Of a DNA stretch of 64,000 bases, positions 9,365-19,541 are shown one piece after another. The notes beneath the pieces are model-generated. The model was not told the origin of the DNA, searched no databases, and saw only the letters and a list, made by a program, of their open reading frames with translations. Numbering within the stretch: position 1 is the first letter of the stretch; every line of letters starts with the position of its first letter. Made by a program: the position numbers and the translations under genes. This DNA is from Nitrospira sp. (GTDB lineage: Bacteria > Nitrospirota > Nitrospiria > Nitrospirales > Nitrospiraceae): NCBI GenBank assembly GCA_019636875.1, contig JAHBWR010000007.1:1-64000 (forward strand), written 5' to 3'.

Positions 9365-12118
9365 ATGACTAAAGCACGAAACCACTCCGTCACGATTCAT
9401 GTGGATGGGCGATCCTTTCAAGCGGATGCGCAACGAAATCTGTTGGAGAGTTGTCTCTCGCTGGGGTTCAACCTCCCGTACTTTTGCTGGCATCCCGCCA
9501 TGGGTTCCGTCGGGGCCTGCCGACAATGTGCGGTCAAACAATTCAAGGACGAATCCGACACAAATGGTCTCATCGTAATGGCCTGCATGACTCCCTCGGC
9601 TGAAGGAACACGAATTTCAATCGACGACCCTGAAGCACGGGAATTCCGTTCGAGCGTGATCGAATGGCTGATGCTCAACCATCCCCATGATTGCCCGGTC
9701 TGCGATGAAGGCGGCGAATGTCATCTCCAAGATATGACGGTCATGACGGGTCACGTGTCTCGCCGATATCGGGAGTCGAAACGAACCTATCGCAATCAGT
9801 ACCTGGGATCGTTCGTGACCCATGAGATGAACCGGTGCATACAATGCTACCGCTGCGTGCGGTTCTACCGTGATATCGCCGGCGGGGAAGACCTGAATGC
9901 GTTCGGTTCGCGCGACCGGCTGTATTTCGGCCGGATGCAAGACGGAACGCTCGAGAATGAATTCAGCGGCAATCTGGTGGAAGTCTGTCCCACCGGCGTC
10001 TTTACGGACAAGACGCTGTCGCACCATTACTCACGAAAATGGGATATGCAGAGCACCCCCTCGATATGCAGTCACTGTAGCGTCGGATGCAACGTCCATC
10101 TCGCCGAGCGAGCCGGCATCATGCGGAGGGTCACCAATCGTTATCACAGCCGCATCAACGGATATTTTTTGTGCGACCGCGGCCGATTCGGGTATGAATA
10201 CGTCAATCACCCGCAGCGCCTTCGTCGCCCGGCCGTTCGTCCTTCCCGCGAGAACTCCGCCCCCTTAATCTCGCTCTCACCCGCCGAGGCGCTTGCGAGG
10301 CTCCGTTCTCGCCTGTCTGAGCGAAAGAGAATCGTCGGCGTCGGTTCGCCAAGGGCTTCGCTCGAATCCAACTACGCGCTGAGGACCCTGGTCGGCCGCG
10401 AGCATTTCTTCAGTGGGATGTCCATTGTCGAACATCGCGACGCGTCGTTGATCCTCCAAATCCTCACGGATGGGCCCGCGCCGAGCTGGTCGATTCAACA
10501 AGTCGAGCAGGCTGATGCGGCGCTCATCTTGGGTGAAGACCTGGTGCACACGGCACCTCGGTTGGCCCTGGCGCTGCGCCAGTCGGTGCGTGAACAGCCG
10601 ATGGAGCAGCTCGATGGACTGAACATTCACCGTTGGCAAGATGCCGCCGTGCGTACGGCATTGCAAGGTCAGAGAGGGCCCTTGTACATCGGCTCGGTCG
10701 CCGGCACCTCTCTCGATGACGTAGCCACCCGAACGTTCAGAGGCTCTCCATGCGATATCGCCAGACTGGGATGTGCCGTGGCACATGAGATCTGCCATGA
10801 TTCACCCAGGATCTCCGAGTTGACCTCCGAGGAATCCGCCTTGATCCGTGAGATCGCCAGGGCTCTGGCCTCGGCCAAACGTCCGGTCGTGGCGGTAGGT
10901 GCCGGAACAGGGGAAGCCTGGATCATCAAAGCCGCTGCAAATGTGGCGTGGGCATTGCACCGCCGTGGCGTTGCTGCCGGTCTCGTTTTCGCGCCTCACG
11001 AATGTAATACGTTGGGCCTTTCCCTGCTGGGCGGAAACAGTTTCGAACAAACCACGGCGATCGAAGGCGATCGGGATCGCGATGCCTTGCTCATTCTTGA
11101 GAATGATCTGCGCCGACGGCTGGAGACGGCTACCTTGAATCGCTGGCTGGAGCGGTTCGACCCGATCATCGTGATTGATCACGTGGATGACGCCATCCTT
11201 GATCAAGCCGGGTTTGTGTTTCCCGCCTCCCCCATCGCGTGCAGCGACGGATCGCTCGTGAATCATGAAGGTCGCGTGCAGCGATTCTTTTCCGCCATAG
11301 CGAAGGAACAGGATGTCCAAGTGAGCTGGCGCTGGATCCAGGACATCGGCCGCGTCTCCTCCCTCGAGTCGTTTCATGCAATGGCGGATTGGACCAGCCT
11401 CGAGCAGATTCATGCCGCGATGGCCGAGGACTTCCCGGTCTTACGTCGGATCGGTGAAGCGGCCCCGCCGGCGCAGTTCAGGATAGCTGGGCAGAAAATT
11501 CCGCGAGCCCCGCATCGGTTCAGCGGACGCACTGTACTTCCCGTGCTTGAGACGATCCACGAGCCTCAGCCCCCCCACGACCCCGAAAGTCCCCTGGCTT
11601 TTTCGATGGAAGGGACGCCATCTCAACCGCCTTCCCCTCTCGTTCCGTTTTTTTGGTCATCCGGCTGGAACTCCAACGAGGCGCTCAATAAATTTCAGGA
11701 CGAGGTCGGCAGATCGCTGCACAACGAACACCTCGGGATTCGATTACTTGAACCGCAACCCGATGCGCGGAGCCGGTTCTTCGAGAATCCCCCCCCTCGT
11801 TATGAACGCAGAAACAATCAACTGCTCCTGGTGCCGCTTCCACGGTTGTTCGGTTCGGAAGAACTCAGCGCACGAGCCTCGGCAATCCAAGAGCAGATTC
11901 CGAAGGCCGCCGTCGTCCTCCATCCTCGAGAAGCGGATCGACTCGGTTTGCGGAAGGGTCAAGCGGTCGACGTCACCGCGCCGGGTCTTACACGACGCTT
12001 GCCGTTCGAGACGGACGAGACTATGGCCGGAGGCCTTGCCGGGCTGCGCCTCACACCTGGCGGAGTCTCTGTTCCACTGCCTGCCTGGGCGACGCTCAAA
12101 GGAGCACCATCGCCATGA
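9365..12118 (+). CDS. nuoG: NADH-quinone oxidoreductase subunit G
   Basis: 917-residue peripheral subunit. From the N-terminus: a [2Fe-2S] ferredoxin-like domain (YFCWHPAMGSVGACRQC, then MACMTP); the His-Cys3 N5 site (HPHDCPVCDEGGECHLQD); a [4Fe-4S] pair (CIQCYRCVRFYRD and EVCPTGVFTDK); and a CSHCSVGCN motif with a distal CDRGRF cysteine, matching the extra cluster N7 found in only some bacteria. A long molybdopterin-oxidoreductase-like domain without cofactor completes it. It overlaps nuoH by 4 bases. The last ~250 residues are Pro/Arg-rich and less conserved. Confidence 0.95.
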   Translation: MTKARNHSVTIHVDGRSFQADAQRNLLESCLSLGFNLPYFCWHPAMGSVGACRQCAVKQFKDESDTNGLIVMACMTPSAEGTRISIDDPEAREFRSSVIEWLMLNHPHDCPVCDEGGECHLQDMTVMTGHVSRRYRESKRTYRNQYLGSFVTHEMNRCIQCYRCVRFYRDIAGGEDLNAFGSRDRLYFGRMQDGTLENEFSGNLVEVCPTGVFTDKTLSHHYSRKWDMQSTPSICSHCSVGCNVHLAERAGIMRRVTNRYHSRINGYFLCDRGRFGYEYVNHPQRLRRPAVRPSRENSAPLISLSPAEALARLRSRLSERKRIVGVGSPRASLESNYALRTLVGREHFFSGMSIVEHRDASLILQILTDGPAPSWSIQQVEQADAALILGEDLVHTAPRLALALRQSVREQPMEQLDGLNIHRWQDAAVRTALQGQRGPLYIGSVAGTSLDDVATRTFRGSPCDIARLGCAVAHEICHDSPRISELTSEESALIREIARALASAKRPVVAVGAGTGEAWIIKAAANVAWALHRRGVAAGLVFAPHECNTLGLSLLGGNSFEQTTAIEGDRDRDALLILENDLRRRLETATLNRWLERFDPIIVIDHVDDAILDQAGFVFPASPIACSDGSLVNHEGRVQRFFSAIAKEQDVQVSWRWIQDIGRVSSLESFHAMADWTSLEQIHAAMAEDFPVLRRIGEAAPPAQFRIAGQKIPRAPHRFSGRTVLPVLETIHEPQPPHDPESPLAFSMEGTPSQPPSPLVPFFWSSGWNSNEALNKFQDEVGRSLHNEHLGIRLLEPQPDARSRFFENPPPRYERRNNQLLLVPLPRLFGSEELSARASAIQEQIPKAAVVLHPREADRLGLRKGQAVDVTAPGLTRRLPFETDETMAGGLAGLRLTPGGVSVPLPAWATLKGAPSP

Positions 12119-13068
12119 ACGAACTGGTGCTCATCGTCTTGCTCTTGGGCTCACTGTTTACGATCAGCGCGCTCCTCATCTGGGTGGAACGAAGGCTGCT
12201 CGGGCACTGGCAGGAACGCTACGGACCGAATCGCGTAGGACCGGGAGGAATTCTCCAATCTGCGGCCGATGCCATCAAACTCTTGGCAAAGGAAGATTGG
12301 ACTCCTCCCTTCGCCGACAAGCCCGTGTTTGTACTGGCTCCAGCGGTCGTCGTGTCCGCCGTCCTGTTGTCGTTCGCGGTCGTCCCCTTCACCCCGTCGT
12401 TGATTGTGGCCGACCTCAATATCGGATTGTTGTTTGTCTTCGCCCTGTCGTCGTTGAGCGCCTACAGCATTGTCTTGGCAGGCTGGGCGTCGAACAGCAA
12501 GTACGCGTTGATCGGCGGGCTACGCGGTTCGGCTCAAATGTTCAGCTATGAAGTGTTCATGGGGCTTTCCGTCATGGGTGTCGTGATGCTCGCCGGCTCC
12601 TTCCGGTTACGAGATATCGTGGAGGCGCAACAGGACCTCTGGTTCTGCATTCCACAAATGATCGGCGCCGGCATCTTTTTCATCGCGGCCCTGGCGGAAA
12701 CGCACCGTCTCCCCTTCGACATCCCCGAAGCCGAAGCGGAGCTCGTCGCGGGCTATCACACGGAATACTCAGGCATGAAATTCGGCATGTTTTTTCTCGG
12801 CGAATACCTCGGCATCGTCCTGATGTCGTCGCTCACCGTGATCTTGTTTTTGGGTGGCTGGCAAGGGCCGTGGTTGCCTCCGCTGGTCTGGTTTTGGCTC
12901 AAGACGTTCATGGTCATCATGGTGTTTTTTTTGATACGGGCGACCTTACCGAGGCCTCGATTCGACCAGTTGATCACGTTCGGGTGGACGGTATTGTTGC
13001 CGGCGTCGCTGCTTAATTTGCTCGTAACGGCAATCATCATCCTCACGAACGGACACGATGCGCTATGA
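12115..13068 (+). CDS. nuoH: NADH-quinone oxidoreductase subunit H
   Basis: 317-residue, eight-helix membrane subunit that contacts NuoB/D and forms part of the quinone chamber. Typical family stretches are visible: [21 protein letters not shown] near residue 25, [14 protein letters not shown], and the acidic loop [24 protein letters not shown]. Length is typical. ATGA overlap with nuoG at the start. It ends at 13068, just ahead of the nuoI ribosome binding site. Confidence 0.97.
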   Translation: MNELVLIVLLLGSLFTISALLIWVERRLLGHWQERYGPNRVGPGGILQSAADAIKLLAKEDWTPPFADKPVFVLAPAVVVSAVLLSFAVVPFTPSLIVADLNIGLLFVFALSSLSAYSIVLAGWASNSKYALIGGLRGSAQMFSYEVFMGLSVMGVVMLAGSFRLRDIVEAQQDLWFCIPQMIGAGIFFIAALAETHRLPFDIPEAEAELVAGYHTEYSGMKFGMFFLGEYLGIVLMSSLTVILFLGGWQGPWLPPLVWFWLKTFMVIMVFFLIRATLPRPRFDQLITFGWTVLLPASLLNLLVTAIIILTNGHDAL

Positions 13069-13082
13069 GAGCAGGAGGTCGT

Positions 13083-13607
13083 ATGAATCCAGTGATATCC
13101 GGTCTGAAAGCCTTGTGGCGGATATTCGCGCGGTTGTTCAAGCGGCCCGTTACGATCGAATACCCGGATCAGCCTCTGCCCGTGTCCTCACGATGGCGCG
13201 GACGCATCGTGCTGTCCCGTGATCCGGACGGGGAGGAACGTTGTGTCGCGTGCTATCTCTGCTCCGTCGCCTGCCCGGTGGACTGCATCGCGCTTCAAGC
13301 GACGGAGGACGCACATGGTCGCCGGTATCCGGATTGGTTTCGCATCAATTTTTCACGATGCATTTTTTGCGGATATTGCGAAGAGGCGTGTCCGACGTAT
13401 GCGATCCAGCTCGTCCAGGACTTTGAGATGAGCGAGTATCGAAGGACGAGCCTTGTCTATGAAAAAGACGACCTGTTGATCTCCGGAACCGGTAAGTATC
13501 CCGACTACAACTTCTACCGCGTCGCGGGGGTGGCGATCGGCGGGAAAGACAAGGGGGATGCGGAGCGCGAACAACCTCCGGTCGACGTGCGGAGCCTGCT
13601 GCCATGA
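13083..13607 (+). CDS. nuoI: NADH-quinone oxidoreductase subunit I
   Basis: 174 residues from the chosen start. It carries two [4Fe-4S] clusters, N6a and N6b, through [20 protein letters not shown] and [18 protein letters not shown]. Electrons pass from NuoG through it to N2 in NuoB. I chose the ATG at 13083 because AGGAGG (13073-13078) lies directly upstream. An in-frame ATG at 13065, overlapping the nuoH stop, would add six residues and cannot be excluded. It overlaps nuoJ by 4 bases. Confidence 0.95.
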   Translation: MNPVISGLKALWRIFARLFKRPVTIEYPDQPLPVSSRWRGRIVLSRDPDGEERCVACYLCSVACPVDCIALQATEDAHGRRYPDWFRINFSRCIFCGYCEEACPTYAIQLVQDFEMSEYRRTSLVYEKDDLLISGTGKYPDYNFYRVAGVAIGGKDKGDAEREQPPVDVRSLLP

Positions 13608-14110
13608 TGGATTTCTTTTTTTACGTGGCCGCTTCTGTGGCGATCTCGTCCACTGTCTTGTTCGTCATCGCGCCAAACGCCGTCCATGCGTTGCTCAACC
13701 TGATCCTCTCCTTCCTGGCGATCGCGGTGATATTTCTGCTGTTGGGCGCTCCCTTCGCCGCGGCATTGGAAGTCATCATCTATGCCGGAGCCGTCATGGT
13801 GTTGTTCGTATTCGTGATCATGATGCTCCAGGTCGGTCCGAAATCCGTCGAGCAGGAACGCCGCTGGATAGGGATACGGATTTGGTGGGTCCCAGTCGGA
13901 TTGGCCATGCTTCTGCTCGCGGAAGTCGGGACCTTGATCGCGACCGGGGCGGTGACGGCCGAATCCGGACCTCGTCGAGTCGGCCCCGAGGAGGTCGGTC
14001 TCGTGCTGCTGAGTCGATACCTGTTGGCCGTAGAGCTGGCCTCCCTCCTCCTGCTTCCTGGAATTCTCGGCGCCTACTACCTTGGACGTCGCCGGAGGGA
14101 GGACCCATGA
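13604..14110 (+). CDS. nuoJ: NADH-quinone oxidoreductase subunit J
   Basis: 168-residue membrane subunit with five predicted helices. The third contains the family stretch [19 protein letters not shown], which forms the pi-bulge helix in known structures. It lies between the quinone site and the antiporter-like subunits. ATGA overlaps with both nuoI and nuoK argue for coupled translation. Confidence 0.95.
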   Translation: MMDFFFYVAASVAISSTVLFVIAPNAVHALLNLILSFLAIAVIFLLLGAPFAAALEVIIYAGAVMVLFVFVIMMLQVGPKSVEQERRWIGIRIWWVPVGLAMLLLAEVGTLIATGAVTAESGPRRVGPEEVGLVLLSRYLLAVELASLLLLPGILGAYYLGRRRREDP

Positions 14111-14415
14111 GCGGCCCGCTGGTGGTTCATGCCGTGATGGTCGCCGGAATCCTCTTTGCCCTCGGCCTAACCGGGCTGCTCGCACGGCGCAATCTGTTGT
14201 TCATGCTGATGTCGGTGGAAGTCATGCTCAACGCCGCCGGTCTCGGGTTTATCGCGGCCGGCGCACGATGGGGAGCGCCTGATGGACAGGTGATGTTTCT
14301 ATTCATCTTGACGCTGGCTGCGGCGGAAGTGCCCGTCGCGCTCGCGCTGGTACTGCAGGTGCATCGCCGATTCCACACCCTGGACGCTGATGCCGTCACC
14401 CTGATGGAGGGATAG
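14107..14415 (+). CDS. nuoK: NADH-quinone oxidoreductase subunit K
   Basis: 102 residues with three transmembrane helices, the normal size. It has the two buried glutamates expected in the proton path: one in [13 protein letters not shown] and one in [14 protein letters not shown] longer open frame extends upstream inside nuoJ, but the ATG at 14107 overlapping the nuoJ stop gives the canonical protein. Confidence 0.95.
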   Translation: MSGPLVVHAVMVAGILFALGLTGLLARRNLLFMLMSVEVMLNAAGLGFIAAGARWGAPDGQVMFLFILTLAAAEVPVALALVLQVHRRFHTLDADAVTLMEG

Positions 14416-14417
14416 TC

Positions 14418-16451
14418 ATGCTCGACTGGTTCTGGATCATTCCAGCGTTGCCGTTGGCAGGATTTCTCGTCCTGACGCTCGGCCCATCCCTGTCCCGTGC
14501 GACCGTGTCCGGCATGACGCTGGCGACATCCACGCTGGCCGCCATGCTATCGGCCTCCATTGCCGTTGCGCTTCTGCAGCAAGGGTTTCATCCCGTCGGC
14601 TACAGTCGAAGCCTCTGGACCTGGATAGATCTCGACGGATTCACCACCCGAATCGCGCTCTACATCGACGCACTGTCGATGACGATGGTCCTGATCATCA
14701 CCGGAGTCGGACTCCTCGTTCAGCTCTATGCGACGGAATACATGTCCGAGGACGATGAGTATCAGCGGTTCTTTGCCTACATGAACCTGTTCGTCGGCTC
14801 CATGTTGGTCTTGGTACTGGCAGACAATCTTCTCCTGCTTTTTCTCGGCTGGGAGGGTGTGGGATTGTGCAGTTATCTCCTGATCGGATTCTGGTATCGC
14901 GATCTGCTCAACGGTCGGGCAGCGCGGAAAGCGTTCATCGTGAACCGGATCGGTGACGCGGCAATGCTGGTCGGGCTCTGTTTGTTGTTCACAGAGCTGG
15001 GCACGCTTGAGATTCAAGCCATCCTCCGGAACGCGACGTTACAGTGGACGATCGGCGATCCGCTGGTGGTCACGGCCACCGTACTCTTATTGGGAGGCGC
15101 GATCGGCAAATCCGCACAGGTTCCGCTGCACGTATGGTTGCCGGATGCGATGGCCGGTCCCACGCCGGTCAGCGCACTCATTCATTCCGCCACCATGGTC
15201 ACAGCCGGTGTGTATCTGATCGCCAGGACCCACACTCTGTTCGCACTAGCACCGGTCACGCAAACCGCCATCGTCGTCATCGGAACCACGACGATGCTGT
15301 TCGCCGCGTCAAGCGCGCTGGTTCAACGGGATATCAAACGCGTATTTGCCTATTCGACCATCAGCCAATTGGGCTACATGTTCATAGCCTTAGGTGTCGG
15401 GGCCACAGGGGCAGCAATCTTCCACCTCTTTACCCACGCCTGTTTCAAAGCGCTCCTATTCTTGCTGGCCGGAGCACTCATGTTCAGTCTGCATCACGAA
15501 AAGGATCTCATGAACATGGGCGGGTTACGACGAGACCTCCCGCTGCTCTTTTGGGCCGCCGTCATTGGAGCGGCCTCACTGTCGGGTCTTCCCTTCATCA
15601 CAGCAGGATTTTTCAGTAAAGATCAGATTCTCCTCCAGGCGTGGATTTCACCGAACGGAGGCCGATGGTTGCTGACCGCCGGCCTCATTGGCAGTGTGCT
15701 GACCGCCCTCTACAGTTTCAGAGTGGTGTTCTTGGCGTTCTTTGGTGAGAAGCACAGGGAGGTCTCCAAGTCTCCAGGATGGAGAATGACCCTTCCAATG
15801 GGCATATTGGCCGTATTGTCGCTCGGAATCGGGTGGCTTGGGTGGTCGCCTCGGGCAGAGGAGCCTTCTTGGTTTATCCGGTTGATGGACACCGCCATGC
15901 CGGTGCATCAACCGGATCCCATCACAGAGGCGCAAGCCGGTATGGTCGCGGTCCTGGCCTCGAGCGCCGCGTTGCTGGGAGTAGCTGGAGCCTATCTGAT
16001 GTACATGCAGCGACCGGCGAGCCTCGAAGCTGTAGTGAAGACGGAAGCTGTTCAAGCAATCAGGCAATTCCTCTTTCGTGGATGGGCCTTCAATTGGCTG
16101 TACCGGCTGACGATCCAAAAACCTTTCAGATTATTCGCCCAGGCAGCCAAACATGACCTTGTGGAACGCGCGTACGATCGGCTGCTGGTACGGCCATTCC
16201 TCAGCACGGCTGGTTCGGCGAAGGGCGACATCGTGGACCAAGCCTATGAGCGTTTGCTCATGCGTCCTTTTCAATGGGTCGCTGATATCAATCAAGACGA
16301 TGTGCTGGATCGGCTCTACAGAGGGTTGACACGGCTGGTAGAACAAGCCGCCGTCACGGCCCGCCGACTGCAGACCGGCCAGGTACGATGGTACGCCACC
16401 GTGTTAGCCGCCGGTGCCGTTGGCCTGGCAGGATTGGCGGTGCTCGCATGA
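14418..16451 (+). CDS. nuoL: NADH-quinone oxidoreductase subunit L
   Basis: 677-residue distal antiporter-like subunit of complex I. It shows the Mrp/NuoL core, with FLGWEGVGLCSYLLIGFWY (conserved glutamate), GKSAQVPLHVWLPDAMAGPTPVSALIHSATMV (read in two parts; conserved lysine near its start) and FAYSTISQLGYM. The C-terminal extension after about residue 570 would form the lateral helix. It contains three related units built on the pattern D-[IVL]-[VL]-x2-[AL]-Y-[DE]-R-L-L-x-R-P-F, the third degenerate. A final transmembrane helix follows. The stop overlaps the nuoM start. Confidence 0.96.
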   Translation: MLDWFWIIPALPLAGFLVLTLGPSLSRATVSGMTLATSTLAAMLSASIAVALLQQGFHPVGYSRSLWTWIDLDGFTTRIALYIDALSMTMVLIITGVGLLVQLYATEYMSEDDEYQRFFAYMNLFVGSMLVLVLADNLLLLFLGWEGVGLCSYLLIGFWYRDLLNGRAARKAFIVNRIGDAAMLVGLCLLFTELGTLEIQAILRNATLQWTIGDPLVVTATVLLLGGAIGKSAQVPLHVWLPDAMAGPTPVSALIHSATMVTAGVYLIARTHTLFALAPVTQTAIVVIGTTTMLFAASSALVQRDIKRVFAYSTISQLGYMFIALGVGATGAAIFHLFTHACFKALLFLLAGALMFSLHHEKDLMNMGGLRRDLPLLFWAAVIGAASLSGLPFITAGFFSKDQILLQAWISPNGGRWLLTAGLIGSVLTALYSFRVVFLAFFGEKHREVSKSPGWRMTLPMGILAVLSLGIGWLGWSPRAEEPSWFIRLMDTAMPVHQPDPITEAQAGMVAVLASSAALLGVAGAYLMYMQRPASLEAVVKTEAVQAIRQFLFRGWAFNWLYRLTIQKPFRLFAQAAKHDLVERAYDRLLVRPFLSTAGSAKGDIVDQAYERLLMRPFQWVADINQDDVLDRLYRGLTRLVEQAAVTARRLQTGQVRWYATVLAAGAVGLAGLAVLA

Positions 16452-18004
16452 TCCTACTCCTATTGATCGCATTCCTGATGCTCGGTGGCCTCATTGCTTG
16501 GGTGTCGGAACGGCTTGGACCACAGTGGCCTCGTTGGATCGCTCTCGGAACGACTGTCGTCAGCCTCTGCACCATCGGGCTCGATACGATCCCTCACCTC
16601 TTCGGGGACGTCGTCCCCTCGTCAAATCCGTGGCTGCGGGAATTTACCGTTCCGTGGATTCCGCGGTTCGGCATCGGCCTTCACCTGGCGATGGACGGTC
16701 TTGGTTTTTTGCTCATCGTCCTAACGCTCACACTCGGGATAGTGGCCGCCATCGCGTCTTGGACGGAAATCACGAGTGGGATCGGATTTTTCCATTTCAA
16801 TCTCCTCTGGGTGTTGGCCGGAATCGCGGGTGTCTTCGTCGCGATGGATCTCTTCCTCTTTTTTGTGTTCTGGGAATTAATGCTGGTCCCGATGTATCTC
16901 CTGATCAGTATTTGGGGTCATGAGCGACGTTCATACGCGGCGACAAAATTCTTTCTCTTCACGCAGGCCGGCGGGCTGCTGATGTTGATCTCCATTCTCG
17001 CACTGTCGATCGTGCATTACCGACAGACCGGTGTTACGACGTTCGATTATGCCGTTCTATTGGGGACTTCGCTCCCACCGGAGACGGAGTTCTGGCTGAT
17101 GTTGGGGTTTTTCGCCGCCTTTGCGGTGAAGCTGCCGGCGGTCCCGTTGCACCCCTGGCTGCCCGACGCCCACACCGAAGCCCCGACCGGCGGCAGCATC
17201 ATCCTGGCCGGGATCTTGCTGAAAACCGGCGCCTACGGGATGTTACGGTTTGCCATCCCGCTCTTTCCGAACGCCTCCGAAACCTTTGCGATCGTGGCCA
17301 TGACGCTGGGCGTGGTGGGAATTTTGTACGGCGCCTTGTTGGCGTTCGCACAGACCGACTTCAAACGGCTTGTGGCCTACAGCAGCGTGACCCACCTCGG
17401 TTTTGTCTTGTTGGGAATCTACGCCGGTACCCTGCACGCAAGGGAGGGAGCGATCATGGCGATGATCGCCCATGGTCTCAGCACGGGAGCGTTGTTCATG
17501 ATCGCCGGCGTTCTGCAAGAACGTCTCCGTACGCGCGACATGCGGCGCATGGGGGGGTTATGGCCGGTCGTACCAAAGTTGAGCGGGGTCACGCTCGTCT
17601 TCTCCATGGCCTCGCTCGGCATCCCGGGATTGGCAAACTTTATCGGCGAGTTCCTCGTCTTGCTGGGCACCTATCGCGTCAATATTCCTCTGGCGGTTCT
17701 GGCGACGATCGGGGTGGTGGGAGCTGCCTTATATTCGTTAATCCTCATTCAGCGGACATTTCACGGAGAGAACACAGAAAACTGGAAGGTGCCTGATCTC
17801 CGCGGAGTGCAGTTTGCCACTCTCGGTTCGATGATTCTCGTGAGCCTGACACTCGGACTCTACCCCCAACCACTTTTGAAGATTTCAAAACCTGCGGTCG
17901 CGCGAATCCAAACCTGGGGGTCTCCCCCCCCCGCACAGGAGACGTCCGCTGTTCCCGAGAAAGACGTTTCAGACCGCGCTACTCCTTCGCCGCCGGATCG
18001 ATAA
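16448..18004 (+). CDS. nuoM: NADH-quinone oxidoreductase subunit M
   Basis: 518 residues of a fourteen-helix antiporter-like proton-pumping subunit. Recognisable stretches are FFVFWELMLVPMYLLISIWG (catalytic glutamate), AFAVKLPAVPLHPWLPDAH (lysine) and YSSVTHLGFVLLG. A longer frame opens upstream inside nuoL. The ATG at 16448, overlapping the nuoL stop as ATGA, gives the usual N-terminus. Only one NuoM is present, so this is not a two-NuoM complex. Confidence 0.95.
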   Translation: MILLLLIAFLMLGGLIAWVSERLGPQWPRWIALGTTVVSLCTIGLDTIPHLFGDVVPSSNPWLREFTVPWIPRFGIGLHLAMDGLGFLLIVLTLTLGIVAAIASWTEITSGIGFFHFNLLWVLAGIAGVFVAMDLFLFFVFWELMLVPMYLLISIWGHERRSYAATKFFLFTQAGGLLMLISILALSIVHYRQTGVTTFDYAVLLGTSLPPETEFWLMLGFFAAFAVKLPAVPLHPWLPDAHTEAPTGGSIILAGILLKTGAYGMLRFAIPLFPNASETFAIVAMTLGVVGILYGALLAFAQTDFKRLVAYSSVTHLGFVLLGIYAGTLHAREGAIMAMIAHGLSTGALFMIAGVLQERLRTRDMRRMGGLWPVVPKLSGVTLVFSMASLGIPGLANFIGEFLVLLGTYRVNIPLAVLATIGVVGAALYSLILIQRTFHGENTENWKVPDLRGVQFATLGSMILVSLTLGLYPQPLLKISKPAVARIQTWGSPPPAQETSAVPEKDVSDRATPSPPDR

Positions 18005-18006
18005 TC

Positions 18007-19461
18007 ATGCCCGTTCACGACATCATCGCGCTGCTACCTGCCCTAATCCTTGCAGGTGGCACGCTCGTCGTCGTGCTGGGAGCTGCCTGGAACTGCTCTC
18101 ACGGCATGGCGAGTCGGACGACCGCGATCTCGCAGGTCTTGGCATTGACCAGCCTCTCGCTCGCTTCGAGCGTGATTCCCCGACCGGTGACTTCCCTGTT
18201 ACTCGTCGACGAATTCACACTCTTCTATACCGCGCTCATTCTCATCGGAGGGCTGGGGGTGAGCCTCCTGTCACAGGGATATCTCGACGGCACGCTGGAC
18301 CGGCACAATGAATACTACGCGCTGATCTTGCTTGCCTCGTTGGGGGGATTGGTGCTGGTGATGTCCGTGCATGGCGCATCATTTTTCTTGGGCCTGGAAC
18401 TACTGAGCGTCTCACTCTATGTCCTACTTGCCTACAGGCGGGACGAGCCGCGCGCGTTGGAAGCCGGAATCAAATATCTGCTCCTATCAGCCGCAGCGTC
18501 TGCCTTCGTTCTGTTCGGTTTCGCCCTCCTCTACTTTTCGAGTGGAGAACTGGCTTTTGCGGCCATGCAGCCGTCCCTCACAAAGGCAGGCCGAACCGTG
18601 TTCCTCGTCGGCCTTGCTCTCATTTTGACCGGCATTGGATTTAAGTTGGCGGTGGTGCCGTTCCATCTGTGGGCGGCAGATGTCTTCCAGGGCTCACCGC
18701 TACCCGTGACCGCATTCATCGCGACGATCTCCAAGATCGCCGTCGTCGGCCTGCTCCTCAGAGCCTTGGTCCATACAGGCGGGAGCGCCGACGAGGCGGT
18801 GATCGCGACCCTCGGGATTTTAGCGGTCGCGTCCATGTTCCTTGGAAACTTGCTGGCGCTGCTCCAAGAGAACGTGAAGCGCCTGTTGGCTTATTCCTCT
18901 ATCGCGCATCTTGGATACCTGCTCGTGGCCGTCGTCGCAGGCGGTGCGCTGGGAGCAGAGGCCGTCGGGTTCTATGTCGCCGCCTACATGGTCACCATGC
19001 TGGGGATATTCGGCGTCCTGATGCTCTTGTCCAGGCCCTCCATGGAGGCAGAACAGGTAGAGGATCTTGCGGGATTGTTATGGCGGGACCCTCTTGTCGG
19101 TGCGATCTGGGTTATCGCTGTCCTGTCCCTCGCGGGTGTGCCGTTGACGGCCGGATTTGTCATCAAGTTCTATGTGGTCGTGGCAGGCCTCTCGAGCGAC
19201 CGATGGCTGCTGGTTCTGTTCTTCGTCGTCAACAGCGTGATCGGGCTCTTCTATTACCTCAAATTGATCCGCATCGTCTTGGTGAGAGAGTCCGGCTCCT
19301 CAGAACGACCGATGCACGCGATGATCCCCAGATGGAACTGGTCCGATGGATTCGTGCTGGCATCACTCATCCTCGCCATCATCGGGTTGGGCGTCTATCC
19401 GATTCCATTCATCGATGTCATCGAACAGGCCGCGGCGGTCTTGCCGATTGGAACAGACTAG
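18007..19461 (+). CDS. nuoN: NADH-quinone oxidoreductase subunit N
   Basis: 484-residue antiporter-like membrane subunit completing complex I. Motifs are FFLGLELLSVSLYVLLAYRR, FKLAVVPFHLWAADVFQGSP and LAYSSIAHLGYLLVA, with the buried Glu and Lys residues in place. It starts 2 bases after the nuoM stop and is the last nuo gene. An 80-base gap follows before transaldolase. Confidence 0.95.
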   Translation: MPVHDIIALLPALILAGGTLVVVLGAAWNCSHGMASRTTAISQVLALTSLSLASSVIPRPVTSLLLVDEFTLFYTALILIGGLGVSLLSQGYLDGTLDRHNEYYALILLASLGGLVLVMSVHGASFFLGLELLSVSLYVLLAYRRDEPRALEAGIKYLLLSAAASAFVLFGFALLYFSSGELAFAAMQPSLTKAGRTVFLVGLALILTGIGFKLAVVPFHLWAADVFQGSPLPVTAFIATISKIAVVGLLLRALVHTGGSADEAVIATLGILAVASMFLGNLLALLQENVKRLLAYSSIAHLGYLLVAVVAGGALGAEAVGFYVAAYMVTMLGIFGVLMLLSRPSMEAEQVEDLAGLLWRDPLVGAIWVIAVLSLAGVPLTAGFVIKFYVVVAGLSSDRWLLVLFFVVNSVIGLFYYLKLIRIVLVRESGSSERPMHAMIPRWNWSDGFVLASLILAIIGLGVYPIPFIDVIEQAAAVLPIGTD

Positions 19462-19541
19462 GGACCTGACCAGTGGTGTCTCATGAGGACTGTGCATTAT
19501 GGTGAATCCAGTCATCCTTCACCTTTATGAGGAGCCACAAT

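Noticed and set aside
13558-14106. Upstream extension of the nuoK frame
   Set aside because: It overlaps nuoJ entirely and yields Arg-rich nonsense; the ATG at 14107 gives the normal 102-residue NuoK.
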